NCBI RefSeq assembly: GCF_003384725.1
Contig: NZ_QNVV01000012.1
Span: forward strand, 62,001-126,000
Direction of reading: 5' to 3'
Length of the DNA: 64,000 nt
Source of the DNA: Chryseobacterium pennipullorum
GTDB lineage: Bacteria > Bacteroidota > Bacteroidia > Flavobacteriales > Weeksellaceae
Under the pieces are notes generated by a model. It ran no database searches, had not been told where the DNA came from, and saw only the letters and a program-made list of their open reading frames with translations. Below, in pieces: positions 26,615 to 35,976 of this stretch; the first letter of the stretch is position 1; each line of letters opens with the position of its first letter. Both the position numbers and the translations under genes were made by a program.

Positions 26615-28191
26615 TAAAAAAGTTCTTTTAATTCGTTAATTCCATTTTCTATTTCAACTTCTAAATCTGATAGTTGAGATAGTATTTTTGATGGCTTATC
26701 ATATTTAATTTCCACATAAACTTCTTCTTTGTATTTACTTAAACTTAAATCATAATCGTTGTCAATAATTTCCTGTTTATGTACAAAGAAATGTTGCTTA
26801 GTACGGTCTATCTCTTTTTTAGGATTTCTTTTCTTGTATTTATCAATAATTACATGTAAATCTTGAAAATCACGCTTGCCATTTGATAATATTTTTGGAT
26901 TACGCTTATCGTCTAAGCTCCAACCATCGCCTTGCATTTCATAGAACCATACATCTTTAGTTTCACCACTTTTCGTAAATATTAAAATAGCTGATGCTAC
27001 ACCTGCATAAGGTCTAAAAATACCACTTGGCATTGCAATTACTGCTTTTAGTTCACATTTATCAAGTAGTAATTTTCTAACGGTAATAAAAGCTTTACTG
27101 CTACCAAATAAAACACCCTGTGGTACTACTACACCGGCTGTTCCACCCATTTTAAGCATTTTATAAATACGCTCTAGGAATAATAATTCACTTTTGGTTG
27201 AAGAGGTTGTAAAACTGGGGTTTAAATCTCCTTTGTCCATACTACCTGCAAACGGAGGGTTGGCCATTACAACATCGTAAAAATTATCTTCATTATAGTT
27301 TTTACTTAAAGTATCTTTATAATCAATTTTAGGTTGGGTAATTCCATGCATCATTAAATTCATTAACCCAATACGAATCATTGTAGGGTCAATGTCAAAA
27401 CCATAAAACGTTTCTTCGTTTAATATTTTTTTAGCTTGTTCATCCACTAACTTATCTGCAAGTGTTCCTCTAACAAAACCATTATCGTCTTTTTGTTTGT
27501 AATTATCACTTGTAAATTCAGTAATGATGTATTTGTACGCAGATAATAGGAAACCTGCTGTTCCACTTGCTGGGTCTGCAATTTTGTGTCCTAATTTTGG
27601 TTCAACCAATTCAGTAATTAGTTCAATAATATGAGTTGGTGTTCTAAATTGTCCGTTTTTACCAGAGCTACGTAATGAATCCAAAAGAAATTCATAGAAA
27701 TCTCCCTGAGCATCAATAAAACGATTCTCTTTTTCTAGTTCTTTATAAATATCATCGATAGTTTTAACTGCCTCCGTTAACATTCTTCCGCTAGGAATCA
27801 AGAAAGCAGCATTAGCCATATGTTTTGTGAAAAACGAATTGGCATCATCTAATTGTTTTATAAAAGGAAATACTTTGCTTTGAATGTGTAACAACATATC
27901 ATCACTGGGCATATTTTTGAAAAAGCTCCAACGGAGTGTTTCTTTTTCTACTGCATTTTTTTCGTCTTTTTCGTCTACACCAGGTGGGAAATATTTTCCT
28001 GAAAAAATAGATTTAGAATTATCGCCCTTGTAATCAGCATCACTTATTTTCCTTTTATCCATTTCATCTAGCTGCTTGATAAAAAGTAGATATGTTATTT
28101 GTTCAATTGCGTTAAGTGGGTTTGATATACCCCCAGCCCAAAACTTATCCCATAAGGTAGCTACTTTATTCTTCAATTTTTGTGTCAACAT
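26614..28191 (-). CDS. hsdM: Type I restriction-modification DNA methyltransferase HsdM
   Basis: 525 residues. The N-terminal helical HsdM domain has WDKFWAGGISNPLNAIEQIT and YLLFIKQLDEMDKRK. It is followed by the N6-adenine methyltransferase fold: SAM motif I KIADPASGTAGFLLSAY and catalytic motif IV VVMANPPFAGSMDKGD. The preceding GQFRTPTHIIELITEL is also typical. Motif order and length are those of an intact adenine methylase. It is the first gene of the operon and would methylate the site chosen by HsdS, protecting host DNA. No HsdR motor/nuclease gene is found on either side; the ATPase and HNH genes take its place. Confidence 0.95.
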   Translation of the reverse strand: MLTQKLKNKVATLWDKFWAGGISNPLNAIEQITYLLFIKQLDEMDKRKISDADYKGDNSKSIFSGKYFPPGVDEKDEKNAVEKETLRWSFFKNMPSDDMLLHIQSKVFPFIKQLDDANSFFTKHMANAAFLIPSGRMLTEAVKTIDDIYKELEKENRFIDAQGDFYEFLLDSLRSSGKNGQFRTPTHIIELITELVEPKLGHKIADPASGTAGFLLSAYKYIITEFTSDNYKQKDDNGFVRGTLADKLVDEQAKKILNEETFYGFDIDPTMIRIGLMNLMMHGITQPKIDYKDTLSKNYNEDNFYDVVMANPPFAGSMDKGDLNPSFTTSSTKSELLFLERIYKMLKMGGTAGVVVPQGVLFGSSKAFITVRKLLLDKCELKAVIAMPSGIFRPYAGVASAILIFTKSGETKDVWFYEMQGDGWSLDDKRNPKILSNGKRDFQDLHVIIDKYKKRNPKKEIDRTKQHFFVHKQEIIDNDYDLSLSKYKEEVYVEIKYDKPSKILSQLSDLEVEIENGINELKELF

Positions 28192-28726
28192 GATATTCTA
28201 ATTATTTAAAGCATTCAATTAATTTTAAAAAACATAAAAGTTGTTTTTTATATGATAATCTGAATCTTTGTTTATTCTGTATTTTTTGATAATCGATTTT
28301 AATACCCTTATGAGATTTAGCTTGAATAAGAAGAATACTTTATATATTTCATCTATTCTGAATTTTTCATTTTTTAAGTTCATTAATTCCTAAGTCATGT
28401 AAAAGTTTAATGACAATAATAGATATTAATTTTCAATTAATCTGCTAAGATAGTTATTACATAAAAAATAATAAAATAAGTAAAATCGAATTTTAAAATT
28501 TTGATGTAATTTTTAACAAGTATGATAACTGGAAACAGGGAAGTCTACCGAATGTACAACTTAATTGAAATAAGTTTTTATTAGAATGTATGTTACTCAA
28601 CAATTGAATTAATGTAATCATAGTTATCCTTACAATTTCTTACAAGTCTATTTTAACTTTTAATACATTTAATAACATTAAAATTTTAAGAAATTTTTTC
28701 TGGTTTAAGCTGACATCATAAACAAA
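28192..28726. other. AT-rich spacer upstream of hsdM
   Basis: About 535 bp of very AT-rich sequence between the hsdM start and the terminator of the biosynthetic cluster. I find no coding frame with sensible content, no RNA gene and no clear repeat. It must hold the promoter of the modification operon, but no Bacteroidota -33/-7 pair is convincing. Confidence 0.5.
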
Positions 28727-28760
28727 AAATAGCGCCAACTGTCTTTAGTTGGCGCTATTT
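28727..28760 (-). terminator. Intrinsic terminator at the end of the PKS-NRPS operon
   Basis: On the minus strand AAATAGCGCCAACT-AAAGAC-AGTTGGCGCTATTT is a perfect 14-bp stem followed by TTTTGTTT. It is the first strong terminator after the 35-kb gene run. It lies downstream of the 39-residue ORF, so that ORF is inside the transcript. Confidence 0.9.
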
Positions 28761-28843
28761 GGCTATTTGTGAACTTGGCAGGACGCTATCCAAACTCTTT
28801 CTTTACTGATATTGAAAATATATCAATGTTAAGTATTTGAAAA

Positions 28844-28963
28844 TTAGCTTAATGACGGTGTATTGAATTGAAGGTTTTCAAAATATATTGGCCAGTCAGT
28901 AATAAATTGTCTTCCAAAACCCATTGACGATAATCTTTCAAAATCATATTTTAAAAGATTCAT
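28844..28963 (-). CDS. Possible 39-residue protein at the 3' end of the biosynthetic operon
   Basis: From the ATG at 28963 the minus strand encodes MNLLKYDFERLSSMGFGRQF followed by ITDWPIYFENLQFNTPSLS and a TAA stop. It starts 25 bp after the PPTase stop codon and ends about 80 bp before the operon terminator. The composition looks protein-like (two Trp/Tyr-containing stretches, no low complexity) and there is no signal peptide or membrane segment. I recognise no family. It may be a small accessory protein of the pathway or a relic of a longer gene. Confidence 0.35.
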   Translation of the reverse strand: MNLLKYDFERLSSMGFGRQFITDWPIYFENLQFNTPSLS

Positions 28964-28988
28964 CCTGGATATGGAAGATTGTAATACT

Positions 28989-29714
28989 TTAGATACTGTC
29001 TGCTGATTCTGTTTTTGGCATTTTCAAAAAACGTTCTACCTCTTCTGTGAATTCATGAAGCAAAAATACCCGCATATTCCTGCAAGGATTCTCTGAAAGT
29101 GAGCACAGTGAAAGTTGATGTCCTTGCTGCAGTTCCATGGTTTCAAAATAAGCAGGGATAGTTTTTTTATTTTTTTTCATCATGATATTCTCATTGTCCA
29201 TGGTAATTTCTAAGGTATTCAGCCCTTCGGATAATCCTGTTCCTGTAGCTTTTACATAGCTTTCTTTTAATGTCCAGAGTTTGAAAAAAAACAGGGTTCT
29301 TTCCGTTTTATTGAGTTTTTGGAATTGTTGATACTCTTCTGTTGTTAAAGACCATGAAGTTAGGTTTTCTTTTACCTCAGCTATTTTTTCAATGTCAACA
29401 CCTGCAGGATTCTTTGAAACCACACCCACAACCCAATCTCCGGAATGCGAAATATTAAAATGAAGATGGGAGTGATGGGGAAGATAGGGTTTGCCAAATT
29501 CCTGGTATTCATAATATATTTCATCATTTGTTAAGCCATAGTGTCTGCACAGAATAGTACGGATGATTAAATCGCCCAATAATGATCTTACTGCATCAAT
29601 GGACTTCCGGAATCTCTGGATTTTGGCCTTTTTATCGGGTGAGACATATTGGATAAGCCCGTTAAATTCCGCCTCATCCAGGAGATTATTAATATCGATA
29701 CAATAAATATGCAT
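28989..29714 (-). CDS. Sfp-type 4'-phosphopantetheinyl transferase
   Basis: 241 residues, the normal Sfp/Gsp length. Diagnostic motifs are HFNISHSGDWVVG, GVDIEKI (Asp107 and Glu109, Mg2+ ligands) and FKLWTLKESYVKATG (Lys150/Glu151). It moves phosphopantetheine from CoA to the Ser of carrier proteins, and the upstream genes encode five such domains, so it is the activating enzyme of this pathway. It starts 1 bp after the HAD gene stop and is the last large gene of the operon. Confidence 0.95.
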   Translation of the reverse strand: MHIYCIDINNLLDEAEFNGLIQYVSPDKKAKIQRFRKSIDAVRSLLGDLIIRTILCRHYGLTNDEIYYEYQEFGKPYLPHHSHLHFNISHSGDWVVGVVSKNPAGVDIEKIAEVKENLTSWSLTTEEYQQFQKLNKTERTLFFFKLWTLKESYVKATGTGLSEGLNTLEITMDNENIMMKKNKKTIPAYFETMELQQGHQLSLCSLSENPCRNMRVFLLHEFTEEVERFLKMPKTESADSI

Positions 29715-29715
29715 G

Positions 29716-30393
29716 TTAAGACCATAGGAGAAGTTCCCAGTTATTTTTTTGAGCCAATGAAGCCAGTTTCTTATCCGGGTTAACCGCTACAGGATATTGT
29801 ACTGAAGACAGCATCGCAATATCATCACCTGAGTCTCCGAAAGAAGCACAGTTTTCCAGCGTAAATTGGTTGCTGTGAGCGTGTTGACGGATGAGTTCGG
29901 CTTTTCGCTTTCCGCTAACGGCACGGTCCTTCATTTCTCCGGTATAAATTCCTTCTTTGGTTTCCAGGCGGGAAGAAATAAGCTCTGCCCCTAATTCTTC
30001 GGCCAGAAGTTGCAGGAAAATATCCAAAGATCCTGAAACCAGAACCATCCGGGTTCCTTGTCCTTTGAAGGTATTGATGGCTTCAAGAGCTTTTGGAAAG
30101 AGTTTCTTATGATATTTTTCCTGATAACATTGAGCTTTTAGAGAGTTCATCGTTTCAACGGAGATCCCTTTATACTGGCGATAGATCGATGCAGTTGCTT
30201 TTTCGCGGCTGATTTTATCCAAAATCGTCCAGTATACAAAACGAAAAGGAAGCATGGCCTTCCAGATAGAATACCTGGAAGGCGACATGCTATGTTTTTT
30301 TATGTAGAGTAAGGGGTCCACAATATTACTTCTGGACAATGTTCCGTCCACATCGAAGTAGGCGGCCTGCAGGTTGTTAGGTAAGTTTTTCAT
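29716..30393 (-). CDS. HAD-IB-type hydrolase
   Basis: 225 residues. HAD motif I is AAYFDVDGTLSRSN (nucleophile Asp14, acid/base Asp16), motif II is MVLVSGSLD, and motif IV is SFGDSGDDIAMLS. The alpha-helical cap between motifs I and II and the order are those of the SerB/HAD-IB group. It is set between the terminal NRPS gene (4 bp away) and the PPTase gene (1 bp away), which implies co-expression and a part in the same pathway. A phosphatase acting on an intermediate or precursor is likely, but the substrate is not shown. Confidence 0.88.
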   Translation of the reverse strand: MKNLPNNLQAAYFDVDGTLSRSNIVDPLLYIKKHSMSPSRYSIWKAMLPFRFVYWTILDKISREKATASIYRQYKGISVETMNSLKAQCYQEKYHKKLFPKALEAINTFKGQGTRMVLVSGSLDIFLQLLAEELGAELISSRLETKEGIYTGEMKDRAVSGKRKAELIRQHAHSNQFTLENCASFGDSGDDIAMLSSVQYPVAVNPDKKLASLAQKNNWELLLWS

Positions 30394-30397
30394 CCCG

Positions 30398-33300
30398 TTA
30401 TTGATTTGAAAATTGACCTAAATAACCCGCCAGATCAGGTGCATATTCTTCGCCCACACAACCCAGGTGATCCCCTTCAATGTCTGTAATATCTAAAGTT
30501 CCTAGGCTGATTTCTGACCACAGTTCTACAATGTCATCATTGATTCCGGTTGAAGTCGTAGTCCCCTGATCTTTAGCTTTAAAATACCGGATATCACCAA
30601 AATAAGGCGGAGACACAAACCGGGAAGCTTTAAAGTTTTGGGCAAAAGTACTGTAGGTACGTTCCAGCAGTTCTTTGGGCATTTCACGTCCGGATAAGCG
30701 TTTCATGGCATCCAGATAAGCATCAAACCTTTCAGATTGGCTGGCGGCTTTCATTTTGTTAAAAACCGAACTTACCTGTACCAGTTCGCTGTTACCCTGC
30801 ATCGTAAAAATAGCGCCTTCCGGAAGTTCGTTTTTATTTTGCTGTAAAGTTTGGGTTACATATTTCATGAACAGTTTTCCGTTCATCTCTCCAAAACCTG
30901 CATCTGCCGGGGTAATTCCTAAATTCGGCAGAAAACGGAATTCCACAAACAGATCATCATATACTTTAAACGGAACACGGATGGCGTCTATAATGCACAA
31001 ATCAGCAACTTCAATTCCCTTTTCACTCAGCCTTCTTGCCATTTCTACAGCAATCATGCTTCCAATGGAATAGCCGATAAGTTGTACCTTTTTAGCACCA
31101 TTTTCAATAATAGAAGCACAATAATCATCTGCAATACGTTCCACCAGCTGATCGCTTTCTAAAGCACAATAGGCATCAAAATCTCCCACGGAAATTCCAT
31201 AGACCGCTCCGGAATTCTGATTGACCATTTCACGGATCAGGTGTTTATACCTTTCCAAAGTTCCACCACCTGCATGAAGGATGATACGATGCATCCCGGA
31301 TGAATCCCCTCCGAAATGGGTAAGTGTACCGATACGGGTTTCTTTTTTGGTTTCTTCTGCCTTCTTCTGAACGCCTGCATTGTTTTCCTGATCTCTAAAG
31401 AAATCTGCCAGATCTGCAATGGTAGGAGAGGTTAGAATTTGTCTTAAAATCAGGTCAAAAGTCAGATGCTGCTGCCCTTTTTCTACGAAAATATCCCTCA
31501 GTTTTCCAGCCATCTGAGCGGATATCAGGGAGTCTGCTCCAAAATCGTTAAGGTTCTGATGCTTGTCGATATAATCAACGCCAAGAGAGCTGCACCACAA
31601 ATCATGGATTGTTTTTTCAAGTACATCCTTGAAATCCTGATTGCCTGTAGTAGTTTTACCGGTATCGAGAATGCATAATTCTTCCAGTTTTTTACCATCT
31701 ACTTTACCATTAACGGTTACCGGAATTCTATCAATAACCTGAAGATGGGAAGGAACCATATACGCAGGGACTTTTTTACCTAAAAACTGTACTATTTCAG
31801 AAGTAAAATCGGAATCAGACTGATTTCCGGAAGGAACTATAAATCCAAATAAAGTTTTGATTTTACTGTTTTCAGTATGGGTTTTAGCGATCACTACGGC
31901 ATTGGAAACATCAGAATGGGTAGTTAATGCAGATTCTATTTCACCTAGTTCAATACGGTGACCTCTTATTTTAACCTGCTTATCTCTTCTTCCTAAAAAC
32001 TCAATTTCTCCGCCGGGCATATATCTTCCCAGATCTCCGGTTTTATACATTCTTTTACCGTCTGAAGGATGCAGAAAGAAACGTTCATCAGTAAGATCAG
32101 GATCATTGAAGTATTCCAGTGCAAGCCCTGAACCTGTAATAAACAGATCCCCCGATTTCCATTCCGGACAGTCTCTCATCTGTTCATCCAGAATACGGAA
32201 TCCTTGATTAGAAAGCGGTCTTCCGTAGGGTATACTATTCCAGTCCGGCTGTAATCCTTTATAAATGTGGAAATTGGACCAGATGGAAGCTTCCGTTGCT
32301 CCACCCAGGCTGATCAGCTGTACAGAAGGAACCAGCTGCTTTAAAGTATCAGGGAGGTTCAAAGGAATCCAGTCTCCTGATAACAAAGCAAGTCTGAAAT
32401 GACTTAGAGAAGTGCTGATTGCCTGCTTTTCAGTTTCCAGAAAATTAACAAACATCTGCATAAGGGCGGGAGCCGTGTTCCATACGGTGATCTGATAATT
32501 TTGCATCAGTTCCAGCCAGTGAGAAGGATCACGCTGGCGGTCCGGCTGAGGGTAGATAAGAGTTCCGCCCAGCCCTAACATTCCAAAGATATCATACACT
32601 GATAAATCAAAACCGAGCTGTGATAAAGCAAGAACACTGTCTTTTTCATCGATGTTGAAACGTCTGTTAATGTCCTCAATGGTATTCATCGCTCCTAGAT
32701 GGGAAATCACTACTCCTTTAGGCTCGCCAGTAGAACCTGAAGTATAGATCACATAAGCCGGAGCATTATGATCTTGTTTTGTGTTGGCAGAAATTTCACC
32801 AAGATTTATTTCTTTGTTAAATGATAAGGCATCTACAGCAATAATGTGTACGCCGTTTTCTGTTCCGTACCCTTGCTGATTGATTTCATCAGAAGTCAGA
32901 ACATACTTAATTCCTGCATTTTTAATGATCTTTGTTCGTCTTTCAACAGGCTGGTTGAGGTCTATCGGAACATATACACCCCCCAGAGCAAGAACCGCCA
33001 GTACAGAAGTTACCTGATGGTGGGATTTAGGAAGGGTAATCGCTACTTTATCCTGCTCTTTGAAGCCCAGTTGTTGTAATTGCCAAGCAATAGCAGCTGT
33101 TTTTTCTTCAATATCCTGATAGGTAAACGAACCGTACTGATCTACAATAGCTGTTTTATCAGCATTTTTTTTGAAGTTTTTGAGGACGGATTCATGAAGT
33201 AAAGATTCCGGCAGCATAGCAGGTTCATGATTCAGTTGGTCTCTTTCCTCCTGATGCCTTGAAGGTAATGTAATCAGGTCTTTTTTGTGCCACGATTCCG

Positions 33301-34819
33301 GATGATCTGACAATTCGTTGAGAAGCGTTTCAAAGGTTGAAAACATATCGTCAATCATCTGTTCTGGGAAAATACCATCACGGGTATCCCAGTTCACAGA
33401 AAGTCCCTGCGCGGTATCTACCACCTGGCAGTCAATAAATACCTGAGGTGTCTGGCTGATATTGTAATCACCGATCTGTCCTTTTAGTCCTGCATTTTCG
33501 CCCGTATCAAGCAATCCGATGGCACTCGTTAGTACAACGGGTAAAAGAACTCTTCCGTTCTGTTGCTTTTTAGTCATTTCACGAAGTACTTCAACACCGG
33601 TAAATAACGGATGGTCCAAATCGTCAAACAGCTGAATATTCATATTCTTTGCCGCCTCACTGAATACTTTGGGTTCCCTGTAATCTACTTCAAGTAAACT
33701 GACCGAAGTGAAATCACCCACGATCTGATGAACTTCAGGATGAAGAGGCATACGATTAAGAACAGTAAGGTTAAGACAGAAATGAGCGGTTTCGCTCCAG
33801 CGTTCCAGTACTGAAGCGTACACTGCTGCCACTGCAGAAGTGGGAGTAATACCATGTGAGTTGGCGGTTGCTTTAAAGCTTTCCCATTTCTTTTTTTCAA
33901 TCAGCGTGCTGTTTCTTGTAAAATGATTGGAGGTGGTATTTTCCCTGCGGGAAACGGGAAGGGTAGGACCTGCGGGCAACGTTTCCACACGGTTCATCCA
34001 GTAGTTCCGGTCTTTGGCATAGGCAGGAGTTTCACGGATTCCTCTTTCTGCAATGGCATAATCTCTGAAACTAAGGCTTAAGGGGGAAAGCTGAATATCG
34101 GGATTGAAATAAAGCTTTTCAAATTCAGCCATCAGCATCCACATGCTGATCCAGTCTGCAATCAGGAATTCCATAGAAAAATGAAGTACAGATTCTTTTT
34201 TCTGTTCCCATTGTGTTGTGGTTACCGCAATATCAAATAACGGCCATTGTTCAGTGTCATAAACACGATGGCTCATCTGCCCCCGTACTTTCTCCAAAAC
34301 AGAAGCCTGTTCCTGAATGGCCAATGAAGAAACATCCTGATAACTTACCGTGAAGCGTGGTGTTTCCTGCTGAATGCTCTGAAACCCCTGATTGCTCACC
34401 GTAGCCCTTAGCATTTCATGCCTTTGAACCAGTCTGTTCCAGATATTTTCTACAAGTTCATGGTCTAAGGCATTGTATTTTAATTCCATATACAAATGAC
34501 AGGCAACTCCGCCGTATCTGAATCCGGGGTTTCTTCCCAGAAGATAAGCAGATTGTACATCGGTAAGGGGAAACGGTTTATAACGGTTTGGCAGGTCATT
34601 CTGGATGGTAATGGTTTTGTTTTCTGACTCCAGATAGTTAAGGATCTTTTCTTTGTTTTCCTTGAGAAGCTCTAAGTCATTCGGTTCCATAACTCCTTTC
34701 GGAGCTTTGAATTTTAATTTTCCGTCTTCTGTCCAGAGCTGAATTTTCTTTTTTCGCATGCTGTTCATCAGCTCCTGAACATCAACGGATTCTATATAAG
34801 TTGTCATAGGGGTATTCAT
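30398..34819 (-). CDS. Terminal NRPS: dock-Cy-A(Cys)-PCP-TE
   Basis: 1473 residues. A TubC-like docking segment (about 12-62) comes first, then a heterocyclisation domain (about 75-505). Its active motif reads E217-F-L-I-A-D222-W-I-S225, so the first Asp of DxxxxDxxS is Glu; SQTPQVFID and WDTRDGIFP are normal. The A domain (about 540-1045) has YIYTSGSTGEPKG and the specificity residues D738 L739 Y742 N781 L812 S814 L838 I846 W847 K1039, the known cysteine code. PCP has NDFGADSLIS (Ser1097) and TE has IGYSIGSM (Ser1251). It should add and cyclise the last cysteine and release the chain. It lies between the imide reductase and HAD genes. Confidence 0.94.
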   Translation of the reverse strand: MNTPMTTYIESVDVQELMNSMRKKKIQLWTEDGKLKFKAPKGVMEPNDLELLKENKEKILNYLESENKTITIQNDLPNRYKPFPLTDVQSAYLLGRNPGFRYGGVACHLYMELKYNALDHELVENIWNRLVQRHEMLRATVSNQGFQSIQQETPRFTVSYQDVSSLAIQEQASVLEKVRGQMSHRVYDTEQWPLFDIAVTTTQWEQKKESVLHFSMEFLIADWISMWMLMAEFEKLYFNPDIQLSPLSLSFRDYAIAERGIRETPAYAKDRNYWMNRVETLPAGPTLPVSRRENTTSNHFTRNSTLIEKKKWESFKATANSHGITPTSAVAAVYASVLERWSETAHFCLNLTVLNRMPLHPEVHQIVGDFTSVSLLEVDYREPKVFSEAAKNMNIQLFDDLDHPLFTGVEVLREMTKKQQNGRVLLPVVLTSAIGLLDTGENAGLKGQIGDYNISQTPQVFIDCQVVDTAQGLSVNWDTRDGIFPEQMIDDMFSTFETLLNELSDHPESWHKKDLITLPSRHQEERDQLNHEPAMLPESLLHESVLKNFKKNADKTAIVDQYGSFTYQDIEEKTAAIAWQLQQLGFKEQDKVAITLPKSHHQVTSVLAVLALGGVYVPIDLNQPVERRTKIIKNAGIKYVLTSDEINQQGYGTENGVHIIAVDALSFNKEINLGEISANTKQDHNAPAYVIYTSGSTGEPKGVVISHLGAMNTIEDINRRFNIDEKDSVLALSQLGFDLSVYDIFGMLGLGGTLIYPQPDRQRDPSHWLELMQNYQITVWNTAPALMQMFVNFLETEKQAISTSLSHFRLALLSGDWIPLNLPDTLKQLVPSVQLISLGGATEASIWSNFHIYKGLQPDWNSIPYGRPLSNQGFRILDEQMRDCPEWKSGDLFITGSGLALEYFNDPDLTDERFFLHPSDGKRMYKTGDLGRYMPGGEIEFLGRRDKQVKIRGHRIELGEIESALTTHSDVSNAVVIAKTHTENSKIKTLFGFIVPSGNQSDSDFTSEIVQFLGKKVPAYMVPSHLQVIDRIPVTVNGKVDGKKLEELCILDTGKTTTGNQDFKDVLEKTIHDLWCSSLGVDYIDKHQNLNDFGADSLISAQMAGKLRDIFVEKGQQHLTFDLILRQILTSPTIADLADFFRDQENNAGVQKKAEETKKETRIGTLTHFGGDSSGMHRIILHAGGGTLERYKHLIREMVNQNSGAVYGISVGDFDAYCALESDQLVERIADDYCASIIENGAKKVQLIGYSIGSMIAVEMARRLSEKGIEVADLCIIDAIRVPFKVYDDLFVEFRFLPNLGITPADAGFGEMNGKLFMKYVTQTLQQNKNELPEGAIFTMQGNSELVQVSSVFNKMKAASQSERFDAYLDAMKRLSGREMPKELLERTYSTFAQNFKASRFVSPPYFGDIRYFKAKDQGTTTSTGINDDIVELWSEISLGTLDITDIEGDHLGCVGEEYAPDLAGYLGQFSNQ

Positions 34820-34841
34820 ATTATTGGGTTCTAAAAGCAGA

Positions 34842-35966
34842 TTAAGAGATACTCATTTCTTCTGGCTCAGCCGGAACGTGGCTGGCAATCTCGATAAGTC
34901 GGCTTATTTCAATCTGCTCATAGGATGCATCGGGTTTTAAGGTCGGAGATCCTAAAGCGTGGGTCAGGTCATGCCACAACCGGGTACATAATAATTCAAG
35001 GTGAGCTCTCTGTTCCGGTTTTTTTTCGCCTGTGATGAAGCTTTTTATAGCGAGCAGGTCCTTTCCAATAGCTCTTGGCCATTGTTTCTGAAGAATTTCC
35101 TGATAAGTAGGCGGAAATTCAGGTCCTAGAACCATAGTGCTCTTTTCATTCAGATGATTTCCGGCAGATACATTTCTCAGCAATTCATTGTGTGGGATAT
35201 GAAGCTGGGCTTTCCATACAACAGGTCCATGGGTATCGGTAAGAGATAAAGTTCCTCCGGAGCATCCGATAGAGATGGTATGCAGTAAATGCTGATGGTT
35301 GTCAGGATCGTTTGGATTGACTTCATTATGGGCACGAAGGGTAAGAGGCAGACCGCCCCATTCTCCGGTAAGTACCTGGAATGGTCCCGAATCTTTCAGA
35401 ACATGATGAATGTTCAGGGGTCTTGGGTTAGGCAAAAGATCAATCATCATCTGAACCAATGGAAATGATACCTGAGTGGCCAGCGCAATATCGATATAGA
35501 CAGCTTTTTTCGTTTCAAAAAGATGTTGGGCCACTTTAGAAAACCGTCTGAAAGCCGGGAGATGAACATACAGGTTACCTGTAATGAAATGCACATTGTT
35601 CGATTTGGCTGCCCGTAAACAGGTGGCCAGATCATTGTGATGAATGGGATGTTCCTGTATCACATGAATTCCCTTTTCCATGCAGTAAAGAGCGAATTCG
35701 GTTCCTTTACCGCCCATAACTCCTGAACGGAGGATGATGCACGCCAGATCAACCTCATCAGGGTTTATTTCTGTAATATCTTTTAAAAGTGGGATGCCGT
35801 AAGCTTCTGCGCATTTTTTTGAACGCTCACTGCCACCGGCAATCAAAGCTTTGATCTCAAAGTCATCAGACAGATTACTGAGCGCTTCCAGATAAAACTG
35901 TCCGAAAGTAGAGCCAATGACTACGGTTCTTATTTTTCCTGATGTATATTTTTTGATACTGTTCAT
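34842..35966 (-). CDS. Thiazolinyl imide reductase (Irp3/YbtU/PchG-like)
   Basis: 374 residues, the usual size for the family. The N-terminal Rossmann half has TVVIGSTFGQFYLEAL and IKALIAGGSERSKKCAEAYG. The family stretch KGIHVIQEHPIHHNDL carries the conserved His pair, and a Gfo/Idh/MocA-type C-terminal half follows. Known members reduce a PCP-bound thiazoline C=N to thiazolidine with NADPH. Its place 11 bp downstream of a second reductase gene and between two Cys-activating NRPS genes fits that role. No membrane or export signal is present. Confidence 0.92.
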   Translation of the reverse strand: MNSIKKYTSGKIRTVVIGSTFGQFYLEALSNLSDDFEIKALIAGGSERSKKCAEAYGIPLLKDITEINPDEVDLACIILRSGVMGGKGTEFALYCMEKGIHVIQEHPIHHNDLATCLRAAKSNNVHFITGNLYVHLPAFRRFSKVAQHLFETKKAVYIDIALATQVSFPLVQMMIDLLPNPRPLNIHHVLKDSGPFQVLTGEWGGLPLTLRAHNEVNPNDPDNHQHLLHTISIGCSGGTLSLTDTHGPVVWKAQLHIPHNELLRNVSAGNHLNEKSTMVLGPEFPPTYQEILQKQWPRAIGKDLLAIKSFITGEKKPEQRAHLELLCTRLWHDLTHALGSPTLKPDASYEQIEISRLIEIASHVPAEPEEMSIS

Positions 35967-35976
35967 TTTTTAATCT

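Noticed and set aside
22009..28191. Complete type I restriction system
   Set aside because: No HsdR-sized gene or DEAD-box motor motifs were found anywhere in the window.
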